From assembly GCF_000472545.1 (NCBI RefSeq), contig NZ_AWZV01000004.1, positions 62,001-126,000 on the forward strand: DNA of 64,000 nt, written 5' to 3'. The notes beneath the pieces are model-generated. The model searched no databases and was not told the DNA's origin. It saw only the letters and a list, made by a program, of their open reading frames with translations. The stretch is from Burkholderia sp. WSM2232 (lineage in GTDB: Bacteria; Pseudomonadota; Gammaproteobacteria; Burkholderiales; Burkholderiaceae). Of the stretch, positions 7,148 through 16,762 are shown one piece after another (within the stretch, counting starts at the first letter, position 1; each line of letters starts with the position of its first letter). Made by a program: the position numbers and the translations under genes.

Positions 7148-8632
7148 ATGCCCACGTTCGACGTCGATGCCAACCAGACCGCGCTGCGGGTATTCGATTC
7201 GGTAAGAGCGCTGGCGTTTGTCGGCGACCTCAGCATGGGGCAGCCCACGGACCATTCATTGCGCACCGGCTGGCTGGCGGCACGGCTCGCCCGCGCAGCC
7301 GGGCTCGATTCCCAGGCTTGCGATACGGTGCGCGAGGTAGCGCTGCTGCGCTGGTCGGGCTGCACCGCGAACGCGTCGGGCTTCGCCGAAGTGTTCGGCG
7401 ACGATATTGCGATCAGAGCGACGATGCTCGATGGACGATCGGACTGGGCCGCGCGGCTGGAGGCGCTGGGCGGCGCGGCGTCCGTCATGCTGCCGCTTGC
7501 GGAAACCCACTGCGAGGTATCGGGAGAGATCGCGAGTATGTCGGGCCTTTCCGGCATGACGGTAACGTCGCTCCGTCATATTTTCGAAACGTGGGACGGC
7601 TTCGGGTTTCCCGCGAAAATGGCTCGCGAGTCGGTGCCGATGTCAGTGTTCGTCGTTGCGCTGGCGGGCGATCTGGAGGTATTCGGTCGAACTTACGGCA
7701 CCGAACGGGCGCTCGAGCTCATCACGCAACGCTCCGACAGTCGATATCCAGCCTGTCTCGTCGCAACGGCCGTCAGTAATGCAAGCGGTTGGCTCGATGA
7801 GCTCGGGCGCGCGACGCTCGCCGATTTCGACGCTGAATTGATCACGCCCGACATGCAACGGCCGACCTCGGCCGAGCTGATCGCCGATGTGATCGATCTC
7901 AAGTTGCCGTGGATGACGGGCTTTTCGCGTGCGGTCGCGACGACTGCAGCAGCGTGCTGCGTTCGGCTTGCACTCGATCAAACCGCGCAAACCCGCGTCT
8001 ACCATGCTGCGTTGATTCACGGTATAGGCCGAGCCGCCGTCCCCAACGAGGTGTGGAATCAGCGTGAGACATTGGCTGCCAGTGCCTGGGAAAAGATTCG
8101 GCTGGTGCCTTACTGGACGGCGCGCGCCGGCAGGCAAACCGGCGCCCTCGCCGAGGCCGCCGGCCTCGCTTCCTACGCGTACGAAAGGCAGGACGGCTCT
8201 GGATATTTTCGCGGCGTTGCCGGACACGCGTTGACGCTCGAGGCAAGTGTGCTGGCTGCCTCGGTCGCGTGGGTGGCTCTGCGTTCGCCGAGGCCCTGGC
8301 GCGACGCATTGTCGGCGGAGGCTGCCGGGAAGATCTTGCGCGAGGAGGTCGAGCGCGGAAGATTGAGCGACGTAGCGGTCGACGCGATCGTGGCGCAGGC
8401 GCCTGCGAGGGGACGATCCGCGAAACGCGCCACGCACAGAGCGCGCCTGTCGGCGCGGGAGATGGACGTGCTGCGTGTGATCTCGCGTGGCGCGAGTAAC
8501 AAGGAAGCAGCCCGCGAGCTGGCAATGAGCCCAAGCACCGTGCGCACGCACGTCGAGAGCATGTTTCGCAAGCTCGATTGCTCGACTCGCGCGGCAGCCA
8601 CGCTTAAAGCGTCGGCGATGGGGCTGCTGTAG
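7148..8632 (+). CDS. LuxR-type regulator with two degenerate HD-GYP-like halves
   Basis: A 494-residue protein. Residues 1-200 and 245-420 each resemble an HD-GYP/HD phosphohydrolase half: HSLRTGWLAARLARAAGL near residue 36, ETWDGFGFP near 147, HGIGRAAVP near 291 and YERQDGSGYFRG near 345. The canonical HD pair, DIGK and HHE of active HD-GYP enzymes are mostly replaced, so cyclic-di-GMP hydrolysis is doubtful. Residues 433-492 form a LuxR/GerE helix-turn-helix (LSAREMDVLRVISRGASNKE, then SPSTVRTHVE). Start ATG 7148 is chosen over the upstream frame because it begins the conserved part. It probably senses a ligand through the HD-like module and binds DNA. Confidence 0.82.
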   Translation: MPTFDVDANQTALRVFDSVRALAFVGDLSMGQPTDHSLRTGWLAARLARAAGLDSQACDTVREVALLRWSGCTANASGFAEVFGDDIAIRATMLDGRSDWAARLEALGGAASVMLPLAETHCEVSGEIASMSGLSGMTVTSLRHIFETWDGFGFPAKMARESVPMSVFVVALAGDLEVFGRTYGTERALELITQRSDSRYPACLVATAVSNASGWLDELGRATLADFDAELITPDMQRPTSAELIADVIDLKLPWMTGFSRAVATTAAACCVRLALDQTAQTRVYHAALIHGIGRAAVPNEVWNQRETLAASAWEKIRLVPYWTARAGRQTGALAEAAGLASYAYERQDGSGYFRGVAGHALTLEASVLAASVAWVALRSPRPWRDALSAEAAGKILREEVERGRLSDVAVDAIVAQAPARGRSAKRATHRARLSAREMDVLRVISRGASNKEAARELAMSPSTVRTHVESMFRKLDCSTRAAATLKASAMGLL

Positions 8633-8848
8633 CGATAATGCCTGGCCCGTCGGGCCGTATAGCGATTCGGCGATGTCGCCGTCGCGCGGACAGCCAGCGT
8701 GGGGCAGTCACTCGAACGGTATCGGTCATCCGACCGATATGCGCGTTATGGCTTGCCGCATAACGTGGAGCGCTTCGATTTCTTCCCGTTCGGTGCAGAT
8801 CGCGTGATGCGCACGCTTTTGCGAAGGCATCGTCAAAACCCGTCACTC

Positions 8849-9370
8849 ATGAATCTACTGCTGCGTTTGTGCCTTACGTTCTTGCTCAGTCGGCGTCGGC
8901 AGAGATTGCACGTCCTCGACACCTGCGTCACGCCGTTCCGCGTGTGGCCCAACGATCTCGATGTGCTGCGCCACATGACCAATGGTCGATACTTCGCCAT
9001 TCTCGATCTGGGGCGAATCGATCTATTGCTCCGCTCGCGGGTCTGGCAACGCGTCAATGCGCGGAGGTGGTATCCCGTCGTCACGCTCGAGACAATGCGG
9101 TTTCATCGATCGCTGCATCTGTGGGAACGCTACGACGTCACAACGCGTGTGATCGGGTGGGACGAAAAGCATGTGTTTCTGGAGCAAGGGTTCAGCCGTA
9201 GCGGCACCCAGGTCGCGCTCGGCGTCGTGCGAACGAGGTTCCTGAAACGCGGTGGTGCCAGCGTGCCGACCAACGAACTACTGGCGTGGATCGGCGTGAC
9301 TCAGCCATCGCCCGATCTGCCCCAATGGGTCGTCCGATGGAGTCGGGCCGAGGTCGGGATGGATAGTTGA
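8849..9370 (+). CDS. acyl-CoA thioesterase-like hotdog protein (THEM6-like)
   Basis: About 173 residues from ATG 8849. The hotdog-fold signature of 4-hydroxybenzoyl-CoA-thioesterase-like proteins is visible as WPNDLDVLRHMTNGRYFAIL, where Asp and the N-G-R-Y segment correspond to the catalytic region. It continues with VTLETMRFHRSL and FLEQGFSRSG strands. A hydrophobic stretch at residues 1-14 could be a membrane anchor, as in THEM6-like proteins. The start is uncertain: 8801 is also in frame and neither has a clear ribosome binding site. It may hydrolyse acyl-CoA; the substrate is unknown. Confidence 0.75.
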   Translation: MNLLLRLCLTFLLSRRRQRLHVLDTCVTPFRVWPNDLDVLRHMTNGRYFAILDLGRIDLLLRSRVWQRVNARRWYPVVTLETMRFHRSLHLWERYDVTTRVIGWDEKHVFLEQGFSRSGTQVALGVVRTRFLKRGGASVPTNELLAWIGVTQPSPDLPQWVVRWSRAEVGMDS

Positions 9371-9586
9371 TGGTTGGGTTGCAACTGCCGCGACCGCCCA
9401 CAACAGGGTGGACGTCGTGAACATCGTCGTGCCAGGAAAGAGTGCATTCTTTTCCACGGCCCGGTGCATCATGATTCTCTGCTTTGTGCTGTGCCTCATG
9501 GTCCAGTTTGTTCAAGTTGGCAAGCTTGCATATGACACAAGCGGTTCGCCTATCAGTCGCAGCCCGCAACCGCGTAAGCTAAGTAC

Positions 9587-9868
9587 ATGACGCTTATGGA
9601 TAAGCGGCGTCGCGAAGCATTGGCGACAGCAACGGCTCCAGACGAAGGCAATGATGTGCGTCGTCGGTCGGCGCGCGAGATGCTCGTCGTCTTCCTTCTC
9701 GCGCTCGGCATCGCGTCAATCTGCTTCGGACTTTACAGCCTGATTCAAGCATTCGACGTTTTCGATCGTCCGATGCCGTTCAAGATCTGGTTCTCGCGCG
9801 CCCTCGTCGCGCTCGCGACGGGACTGCTCGCCTTGCATATCGGTGGAAAGGGCGCAGAGACGCTCTAG
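9587..9868 (+). CDS. small two-helix membrane protein, unknown function
   Basis: A 93-residue protein with a charged N terminus (DKRRREAL) and two hydrophobic segments around residues 33-55 and 68-86, so probably an inner-membrane protein. It starts in an ATGA overlap with the stop of a short upstream open frame (9408-9590) that itself carries one hydrophobic segment. An alternative ATG is at 9596. No family was recognised. Confidence 0.55.
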   Translation: MTLMDKRRREALATATAPDEGNDVRRRSAREMLVVFLLALGIASICFGLYSLIQAFDVFDRPMPFKIWFSRALVALATGLLALHIGGKGAETL

Positions 9869-10216
9869 GGCGCGGTCATGGGATGAAAGTGCGGCCAGGT
9901 TTTGCCGTTCGACACCTTATCTGCATCGTCGACACCCACGCTACTACGATCGTAACGCAGCAGACCGTGCGCAATACTCGCGAAATCAAACCGCCGTTTG
10001 CGGGGCCTGCGGTGAGCGAGCGTCAATCGGCGCGTTTCGCTGGTCTTTCTCGAACTGGAGATCGCGAGTGTCTGTGCATAACGCTGTGCTGCTTCCATTC
10101 ATGGCAACCGATCCATGGGGAATCGACGTGCAGCCCGAACCCGGCGGGAGTTCACGCAGCCACGAGCAGCCGCAAGCAGTTGCGTGCTCTGCGTCGTGAC
10201 GACCCCAGGCCGCCCG
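9869..10216. other. intergenic stretch, nothing recognised
   Basis: About 350 bp between the small membrane protein and the convergent ClC gene. Open frames here overlap each other on both strands and show no family pattern or ribosome binding site. No hairpin followed by a T-run was seen. Confidence 0.4.
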
Positions 10217-11533
10217 TCAAGCGCGGCCGGATGGCAGTGCTTCGGGCGCCGACGCCACGGCATGCAGACGCGCCTGCAGTTGCGGAATGGCGTAATACAT
10301 CGCCACCGAGCCGCCGACCGCCAGCATCAATGGGAACAGCAAATCGTGATTCGCGTGCGTGAACTCAATGATCAGCACCACCGCGGTGAGCGGCATCTGC
10401 ATCGAAGCAGCCAGGAACGCTCCGGCACCGATGATTGCGGCCGCGCCCGCCGGCACCCCCGGTAGCAGATGATTCCACACGCCCGCCAGCACGACCGCGA
10501 GTAGCGCGCCATTGGTGAGCCCGGGCGTGAGCAGGCCGCCTTCTGCGCCGGCGCGCAGGCTCGATGCTTCGATGGTGACTTTCAGCATGAGCAGCGTGGC
10601 CGCGAGCGAGATGTTCACGTCACCGCCGAACGACAACGCAGCTGCGCCTTTGCCGTTGCCGGCGAGCTGCGGAAAATGGCCCACCAGGACGCCGATCACC
10701 ACGAAATTGAGCAGCGAAAGAATGATGAGACGCGATCCGCGCGGCGCATTTGCGCGTGCGCTCGACGTGAGCATGACGAAGAATCGCGCGGCCAGCCCGA
10801 ACAGGGGACCGCACAGCGCGGCCCACACAGTCAGCGCCATGCTGCTGCGAAATGCTGGAACCACATACTGTTGTTCGTTGCCGAGTCCGATCCAGGCGAC
10901 GACGGCGGCGATGGTCGACGTGACAATGGCGGCGACTATCGCGCGCGGTGCGAACGTGCCGAGTAGGACCTCGATGACGAACACGGCGCCGCCCAGTGGC
11001 ACGTTGTAGACAGCGGCAAGGCCTGCGCCTGCGCCACATGCCACCAGCAGGCGGCAATCATCCACCGCGAGGCCGGCGCGAGCGGCAATACGGCCCGCCA
11101 GAAGCGAGCCGATCTCGCGCGGAGCGACTTCGCGTCCCAGCGGCGACCCGAGCGCGACGGTGATGATCTGCAGCAGCGCATGTACGATCGTGCTGACGAC
11201 CGGCATACGCGGATCAGACGATGCGACCGCTTTGCGTATGCTGATCAGCGGCTTGCCGAAACGATACAACGCGGCCCATCCAACACCCGCGATCAGTCCA
11301 CAAGCGGCCAGAACGGCCAGGCGCCTTTCGGACGAAGCAGCGCTCACTCCTTGCAGGAACGACTCGGCTCCGATGAGATGCGTTGTCGAGTAGCCATAGG
11401 CAATGTGCTGCACGCCATGCAGCAGGAGCGCAAGCCCCGCGCCGCCAAGCCCCGCTCCAACGCCTGTACAAGCCAGCGCGACGATGAAAGCGGGCAGGGA
11501 ACTGCGGGAGTCCGGGTGAGGGGGCAAGGTCAT
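10217..11533 (-). CDS. ClC-family chloride channel/transporter
   Basis: About 438 residues from ATG 11533 (a GTG at 11542 is also possible). ClC signatures are present in order: GSPLGREVAPREIG near residue 130 with the gating-type glutamate, GAGAGLAAVYNVPLGG, GAEGGLLTPG and GAGAFLAASMQMPLT. The bacterial ClC core of about 400-440 residues is complete, and no CBS domains follow. The protein should exchange or conduct chloride across the inner membrane. In the promoter-side region CCCGAATAA occurs twice, 14 bp apart (11557-11565 and 11571-11579). Confidence 0.92.
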   Translation of the reverse strand: MTLPPHPDSRSSLPAFIVALACTGVGAGLGGAGLALLLHGVQHIAYGYSTTHLIGAESFLQGVSAASSERRLAVLAACGLIAGVGWAALYRFGKPLISIRKAVASSDPRMPVVSTIVHALLQIITVALGSPLGREVAPREIGSLLAGRIAARAGLAVDDCRLLVACGAGAGLAAVYNVPLGGAVFVIEVLLGTFAPRAIVAAIVTSTIAAVVAWIGLGNEQQYVVPAFRSSMALTVWAALCGPLFGLAARFFVMLTSSARANAPRGSRLIILSLLNFVVIGVLVGHFPQLAGNGKGAAALSFGGDVNISLAATLLMLKVTIEASSLRAGAEGGLLTPGLTNGALLAVVLAGVWNHLLPGVPAGAAAIIGAGAFLAASMQMPLTAVVLIIEFTHANHDLLFPLMLAVGGSVAMYYAIPQLQARLHAVASAPEALPSGRA

Positions 11534-11663
11534 GATCGTCACGCGATTAGGGATTTCCCGAATAATACGTCCCGAATAAAATGCATGCAGTGAATTGTTC
11601 GAATCTACTCATGTACGCAGTGCATGGATCGCCTGTTCCGCTCTCGCTCGCTCATGCATGAGC

Positions 11664-12944
11664 TCAACCCGCCTGTGTCTTCGCCTCTCTGGACAATATG
11701 CGTGGCGCGGACGTCTGCGACCGGGCAGCCGTTGCGGGTGCAACCAGTGCGTTCTGTTTGATGATCCGCTCGATTGCGGCATCGGCCTGATTCTCGTAGC
11801 CGGTAAAGACGTCGGTCCGATAGCGCGTGTTTTGCGCTGCGCCGAGCTGCGAGCCGGATTCGTCGCGGGTATCGACATCGACCACCATCGACAAACCGAT
11901 GCGCAGAGGATGCGCGGCCAGTTCGGCGGGATCGAGTGCGATGCGTACCGGCAACCGCTGCACGATCTTGATCCAGTTGCCGGTGGCGTTCTGCGCGGGC
12001 AGCGTCGCGAATGCACTGCCCGTGCCGGCTGAGAATCCTTCAATATGGCCGTGGTAACGAATGCTGCTGCCGTAGACATCGGAGGTCAGGGTGACGGGCT
12101 GACCGATGCGCATGTGCTTGAGCTGCACTTCCTTGAAATTGGCATCGACCCAGACGCCGTCGAGCGGCACGATCGCCATGAGCGGCGTGCCGGGCGCCAC
12201 GCGCTGGCCAACCTGGACCTGACGTTGAGCGACATAGCCGGTTACCGGTGCGGGCAGGGTATCGCGCGCGTACGCAAGCCACGCGGTGCGCACCTTGGCG
12301 GCGGCAGCCTGCACGTCCGGATGCAGCTCGACGGTGGTGCGGTCGGTGAGCGCCTGGTTGGCGTTGCCCTGTTGACGCGCCGCGTCGAGTGCAGCCTGCG
12401 CGACGCTGACCGCGTCGCGGGCATGCGCGATGTCCTCGGCCGAGACCGCGCCCGTGTCGGCGACCGCTTGACGTCGGCGCAGGTCGTCGCGGGCGCGTGC
12501 AAGGTCCGCTTCGCGTTGTGCGACGTTCGCGGCGTAGAAGCCGTTGTTCGCATAGAGCCCACTCACGCGTCGCACGGTCTGGCCCAACTGCGCTTCTGCA
12601 TCGGCGAGCGCGAGCTTCGCGTCGGCCGGATCGAGCGCGACAACGGGCGCGCCCATTTTCACGATCTGTGTGTCGTCCGTGTTGACGGCGATCACCGTAC
12701 CGGTGACCTGCGGCGTCAGTTGCACGAGGTTGCCATTGACGTATGCGTCGTCGGTCTGCTGGTGAAAACGGCCCTCGGTGAAATAGTAGGCGCCATATGC
12801 CACGGCGGCGATGGCAACAGCGGCGGCGAGCAGCGCAATCAGACGCTTGCGGCGTGCCGGAGGGGTGGCGGACGCCTGCCCCTTGCTCTCTTGTTCGTCA
12901 TTCGGGTCGTCCAGCTTGCGGCCGGATGTCATAGAATCGCTCAT
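11664..12944 (-). CDS. emrA: HlyD/EmrA-type membrane fusion protein
   Basis: A 426-residue periplasmic adaptor with a cytoplasmic N terminus, one membrane helix at about residues 34-53, a lipoyl/barrel-sandwich half (TDDAYVNGNLVQLTPQVTG), a coiled-coil hairpin (about 110-230) and the second half (APVTGYVAQRQVQVGQRV). It bridges the inner-membrane EmrB-like pump and the outer-membrane factor of the same operon. Start 12944 is chosen because AGGAG precedes it; the open frame runs to 12980. It is the last gene of the emrB-OMF-emrA operon, with a 32-bp gap to the OMF gene. Confidence 0.92.
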   Translation of the reverse strand: MSDSMTSGRKLDDPNDEQESKGQASATPPARRKRLIALLAAAVAIAAVAYGAYYFTEGRFHQQTDDAYVNGNLVQLTPQVTGTVIAVNTDDTQIVKMGAPVVALDPADAKLALADAEAQLGQTVRRVSGLYANNGFYAANVAQREADLARARDDLRRRQAVADTGAVSAEDIAHARDAVSVAQAALDAARQQGNANQALTDRTTVELHPDVQAAAAKVRTAWLAYARDTLPAPVTGYVAQRQVQVGQRVAPGTPLMAIVPLDGVWVDANFKEVQLKHMRIGQPVTLTSDVYGSSIRYHGHIEGFSAGTGSAFATLPAQNATGNWIKIVQRLPVRIALDPAELAAHPLRIGLSMVVDVDTRDESGSQLGAAQNTRYRTDVFTGYENQADAAIERIIKQNALVAPATAARSQTSAPRILSREAKTQAG

Positions 12945-12976
12945 TGCAGTTCTCCTGAAGTGTTGCGCGATGTCAG

Positions 12977-14554
12977 TCAATGTTCAGCCGATGCGGTGAC
13001 AACGCCTGCGGTCGCGTCACGGTGCGGCAACGCGGCGTCGGTCTTGGGTTGGCGATCTGCTTGTGGCGGGGCAGGAAGACTCGCAGCAGCATCGGACGAA
13101 GAGCTCGCCGAGTCATCGACGTAGCCGCCGCCCAGCGAGGACGCCAGTTCGATCTGCTGATCACGGCGCGTCATCTGAAGATTGACGATAGCTTCGTCAG
13201 CGTTAAACGCAGTCACGTCCGCGTTAAGTACGGTCAGCTGGTTGGTCAGGCCCGCCTGGTACTGCACAGTCGCCAGCCGGTCGGCATCGCGAGCGGCCTG
13301 TTGAGCCGCCTGTGCGTCGCCGAGCTGTGCGTCGCTCGAATGGATCTGCGCGAGTTGGGTCGCGACGCCGCTCAGCGCGCTGATCAGCGTCTGGTTGTAT
13401 GTCGCAACCGCATAGTCGAAATCGGCGTAACGGCCCTTCAACTGTGCGCGCAGCGCACCCGCGTCGAAGATGGGTAGATGTATCGCCGGGCCGACAGACG
13501 CCGTGCGACTCGCGGCGGTCAGGAAACGGCCGAAGCCGAACGCATCGAGGCCGATTGCGGCGCTCAGGTTGATGTCAGGGTAAAACTCCGCTTTCGCTTC
13601 CTTGACCCCATGCGCGAGCGCGTCGACGCGCCAGCGCGCTGCCACGATGTCGGGCCGCCGGCTCAGCAGGTCCGCAGGCAGATTGTTCGGCAGACGCACC
13701 TCGTCACCCGCGCCGAGTGACGGTCGCGCGATCGCGAGGCCGCGATCCGGTCCTTTGCCGAGCAGCGCGGCCAGTTGATAGCGCGTGGTGAGAATGCTGC
13801 CGTCGAGGGCGCTTACATTCGCACGGCTGGTGGCAAGGTTCGCCTGCGCTGTCTTGCGCTCGACCTCGGTATCGAGGCCGGTCGCAATGCGGCCCGCGGT
13901 GATGCGATCGATCTGTTCGCGCCGCGCCACTTCCTGCTGCGCGATGTCGCGCAGCGCATAGAGCCTCGCCAGTTCGTTGTAGGTGCGTGCAATCGAGGTT
14001 TCCAACGTGAGCTTGACGACCTCCGCGTCGGCCTTGCTGGCCGCCTGTTGCGATACGGCCTCACGCAGCGCCTCGCGGTTCTTGCCCCACAGGTCGAGAT
14101 CGTATGAAGCGCTCAGCAGCCCCTTGTTTTCGGTCTGCCATGAGCCTGCATACGGCGGCGGGACCAGCGCTGTGCTGCTGTATTGCTGACGTGTCAGCGT
14201 GTAGTCGGCATCGACGCGCGGCAGCGTGCGCGACTTTGCGGTCTCGCTGTAGGCTTGCGCCGCCGCGACCCGCGCGCGAGCCTGGTCGAGCGTGGGGCTG
14301 CTCTGCAGCGCTTCGGCGACTAGCGCTTTCAGCTGTGTGTCGCCGAACTGTTCGAACCAGTCCACGGATGGCCAGCGCCCTTGCTCCTGCGGGAGGCTCC
14401 GCGCGGTGCCAAGCTGTTGGGCTTGGACCATCTGCTGGTCGCCGTGAATGCCCGCGTAGTTCGCACACGCCGCCAACAAGCCGATGGCAGCCACCGAAAT
14501 TGCGCGCTTCAATGAAGCGGCCGCAATGCCTGCGTTAGAAGTCTGCATTTTCAT
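12977..14554 (-). CDS. NodT/OprM-family outer-membrane efflux lipoprotein
   Basis: A 525-residue TolC-like outer-membrane factor of RND/EmrAB-type pumps. The N-terminal signal peptide ends in a lipobox (LLAACANY, Cys about 31), so it is a lipoprotein. Two OEP repeats are visible, each rich in Ala/Gln/Arg helices; the DLWGK motif in the first repeat and LLSRRPDI between them are typical. It lies between emrB and emrA, giving a complete tripartite pump. A C-terminal Ser/Ala-rich tail of about 45 residues is longer than usual. Confidence 0.92.
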   Translation of the reverse strand: MKMQTSNAGIAAASLKRAISVAAIGLLAACANYAGIHGDQQMVQAQQLGTARSLPQEQGRWPSVDWFEQFGDTQLKALVAEALQSSPTLDQARARVAAAQAYSETAKSRTLPRVDADYTLTRQQYSSTALVPPPYAGSWQTENKGLLSASYDLDLWGKNREALREAVSQQAASKADAEVVKLTLETSIARTYNELARLYALRDIAQQEVARREQIDRITAGRIATGLDTEVERKTAQANLATSRANVSALDGSILTTRYQLAALLGKGPDRGLAIARPSLGAGDEVRLPNNLPADLLSRRPDIVAARWRVDALAHGVKEAKAEFYPDINLSAAIGLDAFGFGRFLTAASRTASVGPAIHLPIFDAGALRAQLKGRYADFDYAVATYNQTLISALSGVATQLAQIHSSDAQLGDAQAAQQAARDADRLATVQYQAGLTNQLTVLNADVTAFNADEAIVNLQMTRRDQQIELASSLGGGYVDDSASSSSDAAASLPAPPQADRQPKTDAALPHRDATAGVVTASAEH

Positions 14555-14599
14555 CTTCTGCCCCGTCAGATAAATAGTGGAAAGTAGGCGGCGTGAGGT

Positions 14600-16162
14600 T
14601 CAGTGTCCGCCGGCAGCAACCGCGCCCGCGGCCGCGCTCTTGGTCGGCCTGGTGATCCAGATGAGGGGGATGATGACGACGAAGATCACTGCCGAAATCC
14701 AGAAAATGTCGTTGAGTCCCAACATCGTCGCTTGCGCGTTCAGCGAACTTTCGTAAAAGGCAGTGGCCTTTGGAACGCTTGCGTGCAGCGTCGTTTGAAG
14801 ATTTGCTATCGCACCGGTGAAACGTGGGTTGTCCACGCTCGTCTGCTCGACGAGTCGCGCATGATGCAGGATCGTGCGGTCATTCCACGCATTGCTCATG
14901 AGCGACGTACCCACGGCGCCGGCAAAGATGCGCGCGAAGTTGGACAGGCCCGCGGCCGCCGGAATCTCCTCGGGCGACAGCCCCGAAAGAATGATCGCGG
15001 TGAGCGGCGTAAAGAACAGCGCTGTTGGAATGCCTTGTAGCAGCGTCGGCAAAACCAGCGTCCACGCGTCGACACCAGTGGTGTAATTGGAGCGCAGAAA
15101 GAACACGCCGGCGAATCCGAGAAATGCGAGCGTGGCCAGCACCCGCATGTCGGAGCGCGGCATGACTTTGCCCATCACCGGGGCAAGAATCACGGCGAAA
15201 ATACCGAGCGGCGCGGTCACGAGTCCGGCGTCGACCGCGGGGTATCCGAGGAAGCCCTGAATCCACTGCGGAAGGATCACGAGGTTGGCGAAGAAGATCG
15301 CGTAAGCAACTGAGATGGCAATGGTGCCGCCGAAAAAGTTGCGTTTCGCGAAAAGACGCAGGTTCACAATCGGTCTGTCTTCGGTCAGTTCCCAGATGAG
15401 GAAGAACAGGAAGCTGACCACGGCAACGATGGTGAGTATCCAGATGGTCGTGGAATTGAACCAGTCGAGGTCGCGGCCCTTGTCCAGCATGATCTGCAAC
15501 GGGGCAACCCAGGCGATCAAAGAAATCAGACCGACCTTGTCGACCGGGAGCTTGCGGGCGGGCGTTTCGCGGTCGCGATAGATCGCCCAGATCGCGCCGG
15601 CTGCAAACAGACCGACAGGCACGTTGATGTAGAAAATCCATGACCAGCTATAGCTGTCGGTAATCCAGCCGCCGAGCGCGGGCCCAGCAATTGGACCGAC
15701 CGTCGCCGTCATTGCCCACAGCGCCAACGCTCCCGAACTCTTGTCCTTCGGAAAAGACGCGAGCAGCAAGGCCTGCGAAAGCGGCACCAGCGGCCCGGCG
15801 ACGGCGCCCTGAACGACGCGTGCCGCAAGAAGTACCAGCAGGTTCGGCGCGAGTCCGCATGCCGCCGAAGACAGCACGAACAGCATGATCGCCCAGACGA
15901 ACAGCTTGACCTGCCCGATGCGCTGCGTAAGCCACCCGGTCAACGGAATGGACACAGCGTTAGCTGCCGCAAAAAGTGTGATGACCCACGTTCCTTCGTC
16001 GATCGACACACCGAGGTTGCCCGACAGTGTCGGAATCGCGACATTGGCGATCGACGAATCAAGCACGTTCATGAACGTGGCGAGCGCCACGGCAAATGTG
16101 CCGAGGGCGAACCGCGCGCCCGTCAGCGGAATCGGCGCACCGGAATTGCCGGGTGAGTTCAT
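14600..16162 (-). CDS. emrB: EmrB-type MFS multidrug transporter (DHA2 family)
   Basis: A 520-residue inner-membrane drug:proton antiporter. TM1 has ATFMNVLDSSIANVAIP, motif A follows (GWLTQRIGQVKLF), motif C is GPALGGWITDSYSW, and about 14 hydrophobic segments are seen. GAGGAGAA lies about 7 bp before the ATG. It is the first gene of an operon followed by the outer-membrane factor (45-bp gap) and emrA. A palindrome TATCTGAC-AA-GTCAGATA 46 bp upstream of the ATG fits the operator of the MarR repressor encoded just beyond. Confidence 0.93.
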   Translation of the reverse strand: MNSPGNSGAPIPLTGARFALGTFAVALATFMNVLDSSIANVAIPTLSGNLGVSIDEGTWVITLFAAANAVSIPLTGWLTQRIGQVKLFVWAIMLFVLSSAACGLAPNLLVLLAARVVQGAVAGPLVPLSQALLLASFPKDKSSGALALWAMTATVGPIAGPALGGWITDSYSWSWIFYINVPVGLFAAGAIWAIYRDRETPARKLPVDKVGLISLIAWVAPLQIMLDKGRDLDWFNSTTIWILTIVAVVSFLFFLIWELTEDRPIVNLRLFAKRNFFGGTIAISVAYAIFFANLVILPQWIQGFLGYPAVDAGLVTAPLGIFAVILAPVMGKVMPRSDMRVLATLAFLGFAGVFFLRSNYTTGVDAWTLVLPTLLQGIPTALFFTPLTAIILSGLSPEEIPAAAGLSNFARIFAGAVGTSLMSNAWNDRTILHHARLVEQTSVDNPRFTGAIANLQTTLHASVPKATAFYESSLNAQATMLGLNDIFWISAVIFVVIIPLIWITRPTKSAAAGAVAAGGH

Positions 16163-16207
16163 GTCACGTTCTCCTCTAATCTTTAAAGCGCCTTCGGCGC
16201 GCAGTTA

Positions 16208-16225
16208 TATCTGACAAGTCAGATA
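16208..16225. promoter_or_regulatory. MarR operator-like palindrome (emrB side)
   Basis: Perfect inverted repeat TATCTGAC-AA-GTCAGATA, readable as TATCTG-N6-CAGATA. It lies 46-63 bp before the emrB start codon. The same geometry occurs at the marR promoter (17230-17247). Confidence 0.75.
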
Positions 16226-16301
16226 AAGATTGATAAAAAAGGCCGATTGAATAATCAGCCTCGTTCGCGCATACCACATGCTGGATGTCAGGACCGAACT
16301 A

Positions 16302-16319
16302 TATTTGACTTTGCAGATA
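16302..16319. promoter_or_regulatory. second MarR operator-like site, imperfect
   Basis: TATTTG-N6-CAGATA, one mismatch from the TATCTG-N6-CAGATA pattern. It lies 94 bp further from emrB than the perfect site. Confidence 0.5.
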
Positions 16320-16762
16320 GTTGCCAACGAATTTCCATGCTTTAGGCCGTGGCTCGCGTGAAAACAGTGTTGCACTGCTGGCAACTATCAGCGCGGCGTT
16401 TTGCCATGTCGCCCCGCGCCTGTGACGGTCAACTGCCCTCAACCGTCTGCGCTCTCGTCAGCCGCATCCGCGGCGGCACGCCGACGTGTCCTGGGTGGCG
16501 TTCGTACGTGGTCGTACGTGGCCATCAACTGGAACCTCGTTGAACGAGGAGCAACTAGGAGTGGAATTCGCGGTGAAGCCGCAATGACAGGGTAGGAGAG
16601 TGGCGGAAACGTCGGCGCCGTCGCGCGGGGGCGAGGCAGGGAAGCATGGCCTTGGTGCCATGAACAGGAGCGAGGTGGGCCGACGTGCGTTTGGAGCTTT
16701 TCACATAGCCGGAAAGCTCGCCCAAGACCTATGCGGACGACGCTGCGAAAGCGAACGCGTCT

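Larger units (their letters stand above)
16163..16762. other. regulatory intergenic region between emrB and marR
   Basis: A 600-bp stretch without a convincing gene. The emrB-proximal part holds two operator-like sites (16208-16225 and 16302-16319). The rest (about 16330-16762) has short open frames on both strands with no family pattern; it may be gene debris. Confidence 0.5.

Noticed and set aside
9408-9590. 60-codon frame with one hydrophobic segment overlapping the next gene by ATGA
   Set aside because: Only a GTG start without a ribosome binding site; no similarity. It may be real but cannot be supported.
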